Assembly (NCBI RefSeq): GCF_003096075.1 | Contig: NZ_CP015449.1 | Location: forward strand, 3,527,001-3,591,000 | DNA from: Dietzia lutea | Lineage (GTDB): Bacteria > Actinomycetota > Actinomycetes > Mycobacteriales > Mycobacteriaceae | Direction: 5' to 3' | DNA length: 64,000 bases | Part shown: positions 25,553 to 34,673 of the stretch, piece by piece | Numbering within the stretch: the first letter of the stretch is position 1 | Layout of the letters: every line of letters starts with the position of its first letter | Notes under the pieces: model-generated | What the model saw: only the letters and a program-made list of their open reading frames with translations | Databases searched by the model: none | Told to the model about the DNA's origin: nothing | Translations under genes and position numbers: made by a program

Positions 25553-26047
25553 CTACGCCCGTAGTGCCGCTTCTACGGCCTCTTGCAGGTCCTCGGGCTT
25601 GCGGGTGGGCCCGAACCTGTCGATCACCCGGCCGTCGCGGCCCACGAGGAACTTGGTGAAGTTCCACTTGATCCGCCCGCCCAACACCCCGGGCTTCTCA
25701 GACTTCAGCCAGTCGTAGAGCGGGTGCGCGCCCGACCCGTTGACCTCGATCTTGGAGAACAGCGGGAACTCCACGCCGAAGTTGCGCTCGCAGAACGCGC
25801 CGATCTCCTCGTCGGTGCCGGGCTCCTGGTGCGCGAACTGGTCACATGGGAACCCCAGCACCACGAAGCCCCGGTCGCGGAACTCCTCGTACAGCGCCTG
25901 CAGCCCCTTGTACTGGGGCGTGAACCCACACTTGCTCGCGGTGTTGACCACCAGGACGACCTGCCCCAGGTAGTCGGACAGGTCCTTCTCGCTCCCGTCG
26001 AGCAGGCTGGCCTCGAAGTCCGCGAGGGTGGTCTGGTCGTCGGGCAT
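25553..26047 (-). CDS. glutathione peroxidase family protein (thiol peroxidase, Cys type)
   Basis: A 164-aa peroxidase reducing H2O2 or organic peroxides. The peroxidatic Cys40 lies in VNTASKCGFTPQYKGL. The second conserved site is LGFPCDQFAHQEPG, and the WNFTKFLV block supplies the tetrad's Trp/Asn. The Cys replaces the selenocysteine of animal enzymes, and bacterial members usually take electrons from thioredoxin. ATG 26047 follows GGAGTTCCC. Divergent from the RibD-like gene. Cytoplasmic, as no signal peptide is seen. Confidence 0.9.
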   Translation of the reverse strand: MPDDQTTLADFEASLLDGSEKDLSDYLGQVVLVVNTASKCGFTPQYKGLQALYEEFRDRGFVVLGFPCDQFAHQEPGTDEEIGAFCERNFGVEFPLFSKIEVNGSGAHPLYDWLKSEKPGVLGGRIKWNFTKFLVGRDGRVIDRFGPTRKPEDLQEAVEAALRA

Positions 26048-26196
26048 GGGAACTCCTCGTCGTCGTACTCGTCGTCATACTCGTCGCCGTCACAGGGCGC
26101 CGGGCGGCGCCGCGGTGGCACTCGTCGCCGCCATTGTCACCGTTCCCAGACCGCACGTGCGGGCGTACTCTGGCAGACCCGCGTGAGGAGACCGCC

Positions 26197-26784
26197 GTGA
26201 GCCAGCTGATCTACACCGCGTTCGTCTCGCTCGACGGGGTGGTCGAGGCCCCTGGCGGCGAGCCCGGCTACCGCAACACCGGCTGGACGTTCGGCGTGGA
26301 CTTTCTCGAGGAGGTCTACGACCTCAAGGCCCGCGAGCAGGACGAGGCCGGCGCGATGCTGCTCGGCCGCGTCAGCTACCAGGCGTTCTCCGCCGTGTGG
26401 CCGCAGATGGTCGACGAGTTCCCGAAGTACAACGCCATGCCCAAGTACGTGGTTTCCACGACGCTCGCCGAGGGCGACCTCGTGGAGGGATGGGGGACGA
26501 CGACGATCTTGCGCGACCTCGACGAGGTGGCAGCACTGAAGCAGGCCGAGGGGGCGCCGATCCTCGTGCACGGATCGGCCACGCTGGCCCGGAACCTCTC
26601 CGACGCCGGGCTCATCGACCGCTACCACCTGCTGGTGTTCCCGTGGATCCTCGGCGCCGGCAAACGCATGTGGAGCGACACCGACAAGCCGCGGCAGAAG
26701 CTCGAGCTGGTCGAGAGCGAGGCCTACGGCAACGGCGTGCAGAAGCTCATCTACGACGTGGTCGGCTTCGACCCCGAGGCCTGA
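26197..26784 (+). CDS. dihydrofolate reductase family protein (RibD C-terminal domain-like)
   Basis: A 195-aa protein. It has the RibD_C opening LIYTAFVSLDGVVEAPGGEP, the middle motif GAMLLGRVSYQAFSAVWP, and the C-terminal VHGSATLARNLSDAGLIDRYHLLVFPWILGAGKR. Substrates in this group are mostly unknown; many reduce pterin- or flavin-like compounds with NADPH. GTG 26197 follows GAGGAG (26185-26190). The 3' end overlaps the convergent MFS gene by 34 bp. Common in actinobacteria as a single orphan gene. Confidence 0.8.
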   Translation: MSQLIYTAFVSLDGVVEAPGGEPGYRNTGWTFGVDFLEEVYDLKAREQDEAGAMLLGRVSYQAFSAVWPQMVDEFPKYNAMPKYVVSTTLAEGDLVEGWGTTTILRDLDEVAALKQAEGAPILVHGSATLARNLSDAGLIDRYHLLVFPWILGAGKRMWSDTDKPRQKLELVESEAYGNGVQKLIYDVVGFDPEA

Positions 26785-28136
26785 GCGCCGCGGGAGACCT
26801 CGGGCATCGAGATCGCCGACGCCGCCCCGATGAGGCCGAGCACCGCGAGGAACACCAGCGCCCAGTCCACGCTCACGGCCGCCAGCGCCGAACTGACGCC
26901 TCCCACCACCAGCAGGATGACGCCCATCATCGTGTTGCCGACCGCGACGTACGCGGTGCGGGTGTCGCCCTTCGCCACGTCCACCACGTAGGTCTTCCGC
27001 CCCACGCGGACGCCCGCGTGCAGCAGCGTGAGCAGGAAGTACGCGCCGACGAACACCGCGGCGCCGAGCAGTGAGCCACCGTCGAAGCCCGGGATCGACT
27101 CGATCAGCACCAGGGCCACCGCCACGATCGACGCCGCCGTCGCCGCGCCCGCCATCAGCAGGCGAGACGACCGGTCGGCCATCCGGCCGAAGATGCGCCC
27201 ACCGATCAGCGACGCCACGCCGGAGGCGAGGATGAAGCCACCGAGCCCGGCCAGCGCGCCCGTCCCCGAGGCGATCGACAGCGTCACGATGAACGGCGGG
27301 CTCAGCGAGGACACCAGCAGCAGGCCGCGCACGGAGATGAACCTGCGGAACGTGGCGTCCTCACGGAAGAGCCGCGCCGCGTCCGCGAACCAGGAGGGCG
27401 ACGACTCGTCGGACGCGGGGCCGTCCGCGCCGGATCCCGGTTCGTCGGTGTCGCGGGCTTCGCCGGCCGGCTCGCGCACCCGCGCGTACACCGACGCCGA
27501 CAGCGCCCACAACAGCGCGCCCACGGCCAGCAGGATCGCCAGCGCGGTGTGGTCGAGATCCTCGCCACCCAGCAACCGGATGAGCACGCCGAGGGTGATG
27601 GCGACCAGCCCGGCCGCCGACGTCGCCAGGCCGACGATCTGCCCGCGCTCCCCTGACGGGATGGTGCGGCCCTGCACGTCCTTCGACGCGATCGAACACA
27701 GGCAGCGACCCAGAGAGAACACCACGAGCGCGGCCAGGATGCCCACGCCGGCTGCGGTTCCCCGGCCCAGCGCGGCGATCACGGCCATCACCGCGACCGA
27801 CGCCGCCTGCACGGCCGCCCCGGTGACGAAGACCCACTTGCGGTGGCGCACCCGCACCACGAGCGGGGTGAGGAACGCCTGCGGCAGCATCGAGCCGGAC
27901 TCGCGGATCGGCACCAGCAGGCCCACGAGCGCCGCGGGCACCCCGAGGACGTGGAACAACCAGGGCAGCACCGTGGAGGCGTTGACGGTCTGGTCCCCGG
28001 ACGACTGCAGCGTGTTGGCGGCGACGAGCCGCAGGCCGTTGCGCGGCAGGTCGCGTCGGACGGGCTCGGGGAGTTCGTGTTCCGCGTCGTCGGAGCGGGT
28101 GACGAGTCGGGAGTAGACACGATCGGCGGTGGTCAC
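26751..28136 (-). CDS. MFS transporter
   Basis: A 461-aa membrane protein with about 11-12 predicted helices and a cytoplasmic loop near the middle (REPAGEARDTDEPGSGADGPASDESSP, about residues 223-249). The N-terminus has an RxxxPxxxxLRLVAANTLQSSGDQT lead before the first helix; the pattern fits the drug/metabolite efflux type of MFS protein. Substrate unknown. Its last 34 bp overlap the convergent RibD-like gene. Its upstream region carries three repeat copies. Confidence 0.75.
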   Translation of the reverse strand: MTTADRVYSRLVTRSDDAEHELPEPVRRDLPRNGLRLVAANTLQSSGDQTVNASTVLPWLFHVLGVPAALVGLLVPIRESGSMLPQAFLTPLVVRVRHRKWVFVTGAAVQAASVAVMAVIAALGRGTAAGVGILAALVVFSLGRCLCSIASKDVQGRTIPSGERGQIVGLATSAAGLVAITLGVLIRLLGGEDLDHTALAILLAVGALLWALSASVYARVREPAGEARDTDEPGSGADGPASDESSPSWFADAARLFREDATFRRFISVRGLLLVSSLSPPFIVTLSIASGTGALAGLGGFILASGVASLIGGRIFGRMADRSSRLLMAGAATAASIVAVALVLIESIPGFDGGSLLGAAVFVGAYFLLTLLHAGVRVGRKTYVVDVAKGDTRTAYVAVGNTMMGVILLVVGGVSSALAAVSVDWALVFLAVLGLIGAASAISMPEVSRGAQASGSKPTTS

Positions 28137-28153
28137 CGTTCAGAAGACTAGTC

Positions 28154-28257
28154 GACCGGAGCCGGAGGATCGCCCCGGCCGGGCAGAAGACCGGCGCCGG
28201 AGGATCGCCCCCGGTTAGATGGAAGACCGGCGCCGGAGGATCGCCCCGGCGCCGGTC
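28154..28257 (-). repeat. three ~35-bp tandem repeats ending in a terminator-like hairpin
   Basis: GACCGGCGCCGGAGGATCGC recurs with near identity at 28154, 28189 and 28225 (periods 35 and 36 bp). The third copy pairs with downstream CCGGCGCCGGTC (28246-28257), giving a perfect 12-bp stem (28225-28236) around a 9-nt loop. It lies 29 bp past the Rpf stop, so that hairpin is the probable Rpf terminator and the first two copies look like duplications of it. The array also precedes the MFS gene. Confidence 0.65.
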
Positions 28258-28285
28258 ATGCGCATATCCGTGTGTAGCGCTCGGA

Positions 28286-28711
<426 letters not shown>

Positions 28712-28898
28712 CTACGAAGAGGCGGGCGGGGCCTCGCAAGCCCCGGAGCGGCACCGCGGCCCGTGCGGCCGGCGCATGTGGTGACCGCTGATGTGCAGCC
28801 TCGCAGGTCACGGCGCAGGTTCCGCCGACTCGGCGGCGGACGGGATCGAGTGCGTGAGATGGCTCACTTCGTCGTCGTCCGGCCCCCATACTGGCGTC

Positions 28899-29108
28899 AT
28901 GAGCGACTTCAAGAAGGGCGACCACGTCGAGTGGAACTCCGAGGCCGGGATGGTGCGCGGGGTGATCCGGAAAATCCACACCGAGGACGTCGAGTTCAAG
29001 GGACGCATGCGGCGCTGCAGCAAGGAGGAGCCGCAGTACGAGATCGAAAGCGACAAGACCGGCCACATGGCCATGCATAAGGGTTCGGCGCTGAAGAAGA
29101 TCGACTAA
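28899..29108 (+). CDS. DUF2945 / HVA1 TUDOR-like small protein
   Basis: A 69-aa protein with FKKGDHVEWNSEAGMVRGVI and PQYEIESDKTGHMAMHKGSAL, the marks of the DUF2945 (hypervirulence-associated TUDOR) family. It is small, charged and soluble, and its function is unknown. ATG 28899 is preceded by a weak ribosome site. It stands between divergent Rpf upstream and a convergent SRPBCC gene. The 268-bp gap upstream shows no RNA element that I recognise. Confidence 0.75.
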   Translation: MSDFKKGDHVEWNSEAGMVRGVIRKIHTEDVEFKGRMRRCSKEEPQYEIESDKTGHMAMHKGSALKKID

Positions 29109-29236
29109 GGCGAGACGTGGCCGGGCGCGGGCGCTGGCGATGCGGGCGTAGTCCGCGATCCGCTCCTGCGGCGAGTCGGGCCATGCGCGCACAGGTGGAG
29201 CGGCACGCCGGGCCCTGCGCGCACAGGCGACGGCGG

Positions 29237-29313
29237 CGATCCGCCCCTACGAATGCGATCCGCCCCCGGAGTTCGGCACTCCCAGGGCGGATCGAGATCA
29301 GAGGGGCGGATCG
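29237..29313. terminator. nested GC-rich inverted repeats, bidirectional terminator
   Basis: CGATCCGCCCC occurs at 29237 and 29256 and its complement GGGGCGGATCG at 29303, with the shorter GGGCGGATCG at 29285. The two outer or the two inner copies can pair. This sits between the convergent DUF2945 and SRPBCC genes in a 243-bp gap, where a two-way terminator is expected. Confidence 0.5.
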
Positions 29314-29351
29314 TTGGTCGGGCAGGTCGCGAGTCGCGGTGGGCGGCTCGC

Positions 29352-29816
29352 TCAGCCGGCGACGGCCGAGGCGAGGTTACCCAGCGAGTCCTCGAGCTGC
29401 TTCTGCGACACCAGCGGGAACGACACCTTCTTGAGCACGTCCTTGTCGGTGACCTTGGACCAGTCGTAGGTGTGGCGCACCAGTGTGGAGTCCGGGCCCT
29501 GGGCCTCGAGCTCCCAGACCCACTCCCAGCCCTTGGGCTCGGTGCCCGCGGGCGCGGTCTGCCAGGCCAGCAGCTTGTCCTTGGCGAAGCCGGTGACGTG
29601 GTTCTCGGTGCGGTATTCGCCGCCCATGTGCTCGCCCTCCATGTCCATGGCGAACACGTCACCGACCTGCTGGATGCGGTCGGTCTTGTAGTCGCCGCGC
29701 ACGAAGCCAGAGCCGTCCAGGCGGGCGTGGTTCTCCGGGTTGGAGAGGAAATCGAAGATCTCAGCCGCCGAGTGGTCGATCACGCGCTCGACGGTGATGG
29801 CGTTGGAATCAGTCAT
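29352..29816 (-). CDS. SRPBCC (START/polyketide cyclase-like) family protein
   Basis: A 154-aa single-domain protein with the SRPBCC pattern: an N-terminal ITVERVIDHSAAEIFDFLSNPENHARLDGSG helix-strand, the middle GGEYRTENHVTGFAKDKLLAW, and the final helix KQLEDSLGNLASAVA. The fold makes a hydrophobic cavity for lipids or aromatic ligands; the ligand is unknown. It is divergent from the iron ABC operon, with the four-unit repeat array between them. Confidence 0.8.
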   Translation of the reverse strand: MTDSNAITVERVIDHSAAEIFDFLSNPENHARLDGSGFVRGDYKTDRIQQVGDVFAMDMEGEHMGGEYRTENHVTGFAKDKLLAWQTAPAGTEPKGWEWVWELEAQGPDSTLVRHTYDWSKVTDKDVLKKVSFPLVSQKQLEDSLGNLASAVAG

Positions 29817-29838
29817 GACTCCACCGTGCCCGCCGCGG

Positions 29839-29950
29839 CACCGGTTCGCATCCGGTCAACGCTCGACACCGGTCCGCATCCGGTCAGCGCTCGGCACCGG
29901 TTCTCATCCGGTCAGCGCTCGGCACCGGTTCTCATCCGGTCGACCTTCGG
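29839..29950. repeat. four tandem 28-bp units, each with an ACCGG-N7-CCGGT dyad
   Basis: Units at 29839, 29867, 29895 and 29923 have the pattern CACCGGTTCTCATCCGGTCA with few changes. Every unit has the 17-bp dyad ACCGG-N7-CCGGT. The array sits in the 233-bp region between the SRPBCC and iron-transport starts, next to the former, so it looks like an operator array. There are no spacers as in CRISPR. Period 28 bp is nearly 2.7 helical turns. Confidence 0.6.
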
Positions 29951-30049
29951 CGCCGAATTCACCGTGGGTTCACCCCGTACTCCCGAGCCGGACCGACGAG
30001 GGTGCCAGGATGGAGTGTCCTTTTCATGGTGCAGATAGGAAGTGGTCGC

Positions 30050-31093
30050 GTGTCGCGGTCTGTTGGTCGTCGGGCGGTACTGGCATCGGTGGCGGTCTTC
30101 GCCGCCGGAGCTCTCGGGCTCGCGGGATGTTCCGAGCCCGCGGCCCCCGGATCCGGTGAGGGCACCGCGTCCTCGGAGGCCTCCGGCGAGGTGACCCTCT
30201 ACACCTCGGAGCCGCAGGCCAAGATCGACGAGATCATCTCCGCGTTCAACGAGGAGCAGCCGGGCATCGAGGTGAAGGTCTTCCGCGCAGGCACCGGCGA
30301 CCTCAAGGCGCGCATCGAGGCCGAGAAGACCACCGGCGGGGTCGCCGCGGACATCCTGCTCGCCGCCGACGTGCCCACCTTCGAGGACTACAAGGACCAG
30401 AACCTCTTCCAGGAGTTCCAGCCCAGCGAGACCGACGCCCTGTCCGACGTGGCGATCGACCCCGACGGGTTCTACGTCGGCACCCGCATCATCCCCACCG
30501 TGATCGCCTACAACACCACCGAGATCACCGAGCCTCCGACCTCGTGGGCCGAGCTCACCGAGCCCGAGTACGCCGACCGGATCATCCTGCCCAACCCGGA
30601 CGTCTCCGGCGCGGCCGCCTTCAACGCCGCGGCGTGGAGCCTTCAGCCGGACCTGGGCGAGGAGTGGATCGAACAGCTCGGCGCCAACAACCCGCAGGTC
30701 GCCGAGTCCAACGGGCCCGTCTCGCAGGCCGTCGCCGAGGGATCCCGGCCCGTCGGGATCGTGGTGGACTACCTCGTCCGCGACCTCGCCGCCCAGGGCT
30801 CGCCCATCGCCGTGAGCTACCCGAGCGAGGGCGTCCCCTACATCACCCAGCCCGGTGCCGTGTTCGCCGACGCGCCCAACCCCGAGGCCGCCAAGCTCTT
30901 CCTCGACTTCCTCGTCTCCAAGAAGGGTCAGGAGATCGCCGTCGACCAGAGCTACCTGCCCGTGCGCGAGGACGCCGGGAGCCCTGAGGGCGCCCCCGCA
31001 CTGGCCGACATCGCCCTCTTCGACCAGGACCTCGAGGCGATCGCCGCCTCCCGCGACGACGCCGTGGCCGCCTTCAACGCGGCCGTCAGGTAG
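30050..31093 (+). CDS. iron(III) ABC transporter substrate-binding lipoprotein (FbpA-like)
   Basis: A 347-aa receptor. Its signal peptide ends at lipobox GLAGC (Cys27), so it is lipid-anchored. The mature part (VTLYTSEPQAKIDEIISAFNEEQPGIEVKVFRAGTGDL) starts like FbpA/AfuA receptors, which bind ferric iron; EGVPYITQPGAVFADAPNPEAAKLFLDFLVSKKGQEI is the family C-terminal block. GTG 30050 is chosen because AGGAAG lies 7 nt upstream and the signal sequence then has the right length; ATG 30026 is an alternative. The downstream permease starts right after the stop. Iron is inferred from similarity; spermidine/sulfate relatives are less similar. Confidence 0.85.
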   Translation: MSRSVGRRAVLASVAVFAAGALGLAGCSEPAAPGSGEGTASSEASGEVTLYTSEPQAKIDEIISAFNEEQPGIEVKVFRAGTGDLKARIEAEKTTGGVAADILLAADVPTFEDYKDQNLFQEFQPSETDALSDVAIDPDGFYVGTRIIPTVIAYNTTEITEPPTSWAELTEPEYADRIILPNPDVSGAAAFNAAAWSLQPDLGEEWIEQLGANNPQVAESNGPVSQAVAEGSRPVGIVVDYLVRDLAAQGSPIAVSYPSEGVPYITQPGAVFADAPNPEAAKLFLDFLVSKKGQEIAVDQSYLPVREDAGSPEGAPALADIALFDQDLEAIAASRDDAVAAFNAAVR

Positions 31094-32722
31094 GTGACGC
31101 TCCCCCTCAGGCTGGCCCTGTGGGCGTCCCTCGCGGGCGTCATGGTGCTGCCCCTGGCCCTGGTCGTCTCGCTGGGGCTGGGGGCCAACCACCTGCCCGA
31201 ACTCATCGACCAGGGCCTGCTCACGGCCACCGCCAACAGCCTCGTCAGCTCCCTGCTCTCGGCGGTCGGGGCCGTCATCATCGGCACGCTGATGGCGTTC
31301 CTGCTCGACCGCACCGATCTGCCGGGCCGCGGGGCGCTTCGCCTGCTGCTGCTCACGCCGCTGTTCATCCCGCCCTTCATCGGGGCCATCGCGTGGAGCG
31401 GCCTGCTCACCGACGGCGGGCTCCTCGACCGACTGTTCGGGTTCGCGCCGTGGAACTTCTACGGCGGGCCGGGCGTCATCTTCCTGCTCACCCTGCACGC
31501 CTACCCCATGGCGTACTTCGTCGTCGCGGCCGCGCTACGACGCATCCCCGCAGAGCTCGAGGAGGCCTCCCGCCTCTCCGGCGCCCGTACGACGCGCACA
31601 CACCTCGACGTCACCCTGCCCCTCATCCGCCCCGCCATGGCGGCGGCGTTCACCCTGACCTTCGTCAGCGGCATCGGCGACTTCGGCATCCCTGTGATCG
31701 TGGGTCTGCCCGCCGGGTACGAGACGCTGTCGACGATGGTCTACCGGTTCCTCGAATCCGGGTCTGTGGTCTCGCCGCTGCAGACCGTCTCCCAGATCGG
31801 GGTGGTGCTGCTGCTGATCGGCGTCCTGGGAACGCTGCTCGACCGGCAGGTCACCAAGGGGTCGGTCGAGTTCGGCGGCACCGGGCGGCCCGCCGCGCCC
31901 CAAGCCCTCGGCCGGTCGCGGCTGCCCCTGGCGGTGGTCGCGTGGACCGTCAGCGTCCTCGTCACCCTCGCCCCGCTCGTCGGCCTGGCGGTCCGGGCCC
32001 TCCTCCCCGCGCCGGGCGTACCCCTCACCCTGGAGACCGCTACCCTGGACAACTTCCGGCGGGCGCTGACCGCCTCGACCACGATCGACGGCGTCACCAA
32101 CTCCGTCGTCCTCGCGCTCGGAGCGGCGCTCGTCTGCGGCGTCCTCGGACTGCTCGTCGGACTGTTCACCACCCGCCTGGCGGGACGCGACCGGGAACCG
32201 CTGCTCATGTCGGTGCTGCTGCCGCAGGCCGTCCCCGGCCTCGTCATCGCCACGGGGTGGCTCATCCTCGGCCGCTACACCGGCCTGTTCAACACCCGCT
32301 GGGTCATCCTCGGCGCGTACGTCACCGCCTTCACCGCGATCGTGGTCCAGACCGTCCGTGGGCCACTGGCGGGGATCCACTCGTCGATGGAGGAGGCCGC
32401 CCGGATCGGGGGCGCGAAGGCGCTGCGCTCGCGGATCGACACGAGCGTGCGCATGGCCCTGCCCGCCGCCGGGATCGGCTCGGTCATGGTCGCCGTGACC
32501 GCGGTTCGGGAGCTCACGCTCTCCGTCCTGCTCGTGGCCCCGGGCACCCAGACGCTCGGCGTGGTGATCTTCCAATACCAGCGGGCCGGGGACTACAACG
32601 CCTCCTCCGCTCTGTCCGTGGTGCTCATGGCGGTGGGCCTGCTCGTCCTGGCCGCCTTCGGTGCCCGCTACACCCGACCCGACACCGGGTCCGACGCCCC
32701 ATCCGGGAGGATCCGTGCCTGA
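31094..32722 (+). CDS. iron ABC transporter permease (FbpB-like, fused two-module)
   Basis: A 542-aa inner-membrane permease with two six-helix modules. The coupling EAA motif occurs twice: ELEEASRLSGARTTRTHLDVTLPLIRP near residue 155 and SMEEAARIGGAKALRSRIDTSVRMALPAAG near residue 430. Double-module permeases are typical of FbpB/AfuB iron importers. GTG 31094 directly abuts the receptor's TAG. It ends 8 nt past the ATPase start. Confidence 0.9.
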   Translation: MTLPLRLALWASLAGVMVLPLALVVSLGLGANHLPELIDQGLLTATANSLVSSLLSAVGAVIIGTLMAFLLDRTDLPGRGALRLLLLTPLFIPPFIGAIAWSGLLTDGGLLDRLFGFAPWNFYGGPGVIFLLTLHAYPMAYFVVAAALRRIPAELEEASRLSGARTTRTHLDVTLPLIRPAMAAAFTLTFVSGIGDFGIPVIVGLPAGYETLSTMVYRFLESGSVVSPLQTVSQIGVVLLLIGVLGTLLDRQVTKGSVEFGGTGRPAAPQALGRSRLPLAVVAWTVSVLVTLAPLVGLAVRALLPAPGVPLTLETATLDNFRRALTASTTIDGVTNSVVLALGAALVCGVLGLLVGLFTTRLAGRDREPLLMSVLLPQAVPGLVIATGWLILGRYTGLFNTRWVILGAYVTAFTAIVVQTVRGPLAGIHSSMEEAARIGGAKALRSRIDTSVRMALPAAGIGSVMVAVTAVRELTLSVLLVAPGTQTLGVVIFQYQRAGDYNASSALSVVLMAVGLLVLAAFGARYTRPDTGSDAPSGRIRA

Positions 32723-33782
32723 ACTCGACGCCCGCGGCGTCAGCGTCCGCTTCGGCGAGACCGTCGCCCTGCAGGACCTCGATGTCCGCGTGGACTCCGG
32801 CCGGATCCTCGCCCTCGTGGGCCCGTCCGGCTCCGGCAAGTCCACCTTCCTCCGCGCCGTCGCCGGGTTCGAGCGCCCCTCGGCGGGCACGATCCGGGTC
32901 GGCGACCGCACCCTCGTCGGCGACGGGATCCACCTCCCGCCCGAGGAACGCGGACTCGGCATGGTCTTCCAACACCACGCCGTGTGGCCCCACCTCAGCG
33001 TGGCCGACAACGTCGCCTACCCGCTGCGCCGCGCTAAGGTGCCGACCGCACGCCGACGCGCGCTCGTCGCCGAGGCCCTCGAGACCGTCGAGCTGGGCGA
33101 GTTCGCCCGGCGCCGGCCCGACACCCTGTCCGGTGGGCAGCGTCAGCGTGTCTCGCTCGCCCGGGCCATCGTCGCGCGACCGGGCGTCCTGCTGCTCGAC
33201 GAGGCCCTGTCCGCGCTCGACGAGCCGCTGCGCGCCTCGCTCCGTCTGGTCCTGCGCCGGCTCGCCGCCGAGCACGACCTCACGATGATCCACGTGACCC
33301 ATGACCGGGGCGAGGCCCTCGCGCTCGGCGACGAGGTGGCGGTGCTGCACGGGGGACGACTCGTGCAGTGCGACGTGCCCGACCGGTTGGACGCCGCGCC
33401 GAACAGCGCCTTCGTCGCCGGGTTCCTGCACGACGCCACGCTCGTCGACGGAACGGTCGACGGCGACGGGTTCCGCTCCCACGACGGGGGGATCGTGCTC
33501 GGTGCCGCTGTCCTCACCGGGCCCGCCGGCGCGGTGACGGGCCCCGCGACCCTCGCGCTGCTGCCCGGCGGACTCGACCTCGCCGCGCCCGACGGGTCCG
33601 CGGGACGCATCGACGCGGAGTTCGTCACCTCCCTCTACGGCCGCAGCGGGCGAACCGTCATCTGCCGCCACGGCGACACCGAGCTCAGGGTTCTCGCCCC
33701 GGCCGGGACCGCGGTGCCCGGCCGGGTCGGCGAGGCCGTGGGCGTCGACGTCCGGCGCGGCTTCGTCTACCCGAGGGGCTGA
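32715..33782 (+). CDS. iron ABC transporter ATP-binding protein (FbpC-like)
   Basis: A 355-aa ATPase. Walker A GPSGSGKS is near residue 36, the signature LSGGQRQRVSLARAI near residue 138 and Walker B VLLLDEALSAL right after. The C-terminal ~100 residues are a regulatory/TOBE-like domain, as in the CUT1/Fbp group. GTG 32715 follows GGGAGG (32705-32710) and overlaps the permease 3' end by 8 nt. Together with the two genes before it forms a complete iron importer; its 3' end is followed by a hairpin. Confidence 0.9.
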   Translation: MPELDARGVSVRFGETVALQDLDVRVDSGRILALVGPSGSGKSTFLRAVAGFERPSAGTIRVGDRTLVGDGIHLPPEERGLGMVFQHHAVWPHLSVADNVAYPLRRAKVPTARRRALVAEALETVELGEFARRRPDTLSGGQRQRVSLARAIVARPGVLLLDEALSALDEPLRASLRLVLRRLAAEHDLTMIHVTHDRGEALALGDEVAVLHGGRLVQCDVPDRLDAAPNSAFVAGFLHDATLVDGTVDGDGFRSHDGGIVLGAAVLTGPAGAVTGPATLALLPGGLDLAAPDGSAGRIDAEFVTSLYGRSGRTVICRHGDTELRVLAPAGTAVPGRVGEAVGVDVRRGFVYPRG

Positions 33783-33804
33783 CCCGGGCGCGGGTGGGCC
33801 GTCG

Positions 33805-33824
33805 CCGCGCCTGTCTCGGCGCGG
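33805..33824. terminator. hairpin between convergent genes
   Basis: CCGCGCC-TGTCTC-GGCGCGG, a perfect 7-bp stem with a 6-nt loop, lies between the FbpC-like stop (33782) and the SDR stop (33840). Probably terminates both strands. Confidence 0.55.
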
Positions 33825-33839
33825 GGGCCCGCCGCGGCG

Positions 33840-34673
33840 TCAGCCCTGGCGGGCCACCGCCCGGCCGATCAGGCGCGTCGACCCGAGGAACGGCACGCGG
33901 GAGAAACGCTTGGAATACCAGAAGAACGTCGCCAGGGCGTCGGGCGTGATGACCACCCGGCGGGCCTCGATGCCGCGCACCGACCGCCGGGCGATGATCT
34001 CCGACGTCAGTCGCGTCCGCGTGAGCAGCTTCCGCGCCATCTCGTCCGCCTTCGGGTCGTCGCCGGAGAGCGACTCCGCCAGACCCGACCTGAAGAACTG
34101 TGGGCAGATCACCGACGTCGACACCCCGCGCGGCCGCAGCTCGGCGTCGAGGGTCTCCCCCAGCGCGACCGCGGCAGCCTTGGTCGCGTTGTAGGCCCCC
34201 ATCTTCGGCGCGTGGACAAGCCCCGCCGCCGAGGCGGTGATGACCAGGCGGCCGCCGCGACCGAGCTTCGGCGCGAGCGCGCGACAACCCCGCACGACGC
34301 CGAGCAGGTTGATGTCCACGATCCGCTGCCACGACTCCATGGACGTGGTCTCCAGGGATCCGCCGACCGCGATGCCGGCGTTGTTGACGAGGATGTCCAG
34401 TGAGTCGATGTCCTGGGCGGCGGCCGCCCAGTCGGCGTCGGACGTGACGTCCAGTCGGCGGTACGACCACCGCCCGGGCAGCCCCTGTACCGCGGCGGGC
34501 GGGTCGGCGTGGACGTCCGTGAGGATCACCTCGTCGCCGAGCGCCAGATACTCCCGGGCCAGCGCCAGGCCCAGCCCCGAGGCCGCCCCGGTGATGAGCA
34601 CGCGTCTGCCCGGCCCGTCGGAGGCGGCCTGCCCGGACAGTCCGGCGCTCCGGCGTGGAAGGAAACGGGTCAT
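33840..34673 (-). CDS. short-chain dehydrogenase/reductase
   Basis: A 277-aa SDR. The cofactor loop is TGAASGLGLALA (TGxxxGxG), NNAGIA follows at about residue 97, and the catalytic tetrad shows as S in ITASAAG and YNATK (Tyr-x3-Lys) near residue 160. Its ATG overlaps the stop of the monooxygenase gene (ATGA), so it is coupled to it. In M. tuberculosis an SDR (Rv3085) accompanies the BVMO MymA under VirS; this gene occupies the same place, but the intervening lipR homologue is missing. Confidence 0.85.
   Translation of the reverse strand: MTRFLPRRSAGLSGQAASDGPGRRVLITGAASGLGLALAREYLALGDEVILTDVHADPPAAVQGLPGRWSYRRLDVTSDADWAAAAQDIDSLDILVNNAGIAVGGSLETTSMESWQRIVDINLLGVVRGCRALAPKLGRGGRLVITASAAGLVHAPKMGAYNATKAAAVALGETLDAELRPRGVSTSVICPQFFRSGLAESLSGDDPKADEMARKLLTRTRLTSEIIARRSVRGIEARRVVITPDALATFFWYSKRFSRVPFLGSTRLIGRAVARQG

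Noticed and set aside
26751-26784. Misannotated end of the MFS or RibD-like gene because they overlap
   Set aside because: Both families continue to near the overlap and convergent overlaps of tens of bases are common in compact actinobacterial genomes.
29839-29950. CRISPR array
   Set aside because: The 28-bp units are contiguous with no spacers and there are no cas genes nearby.
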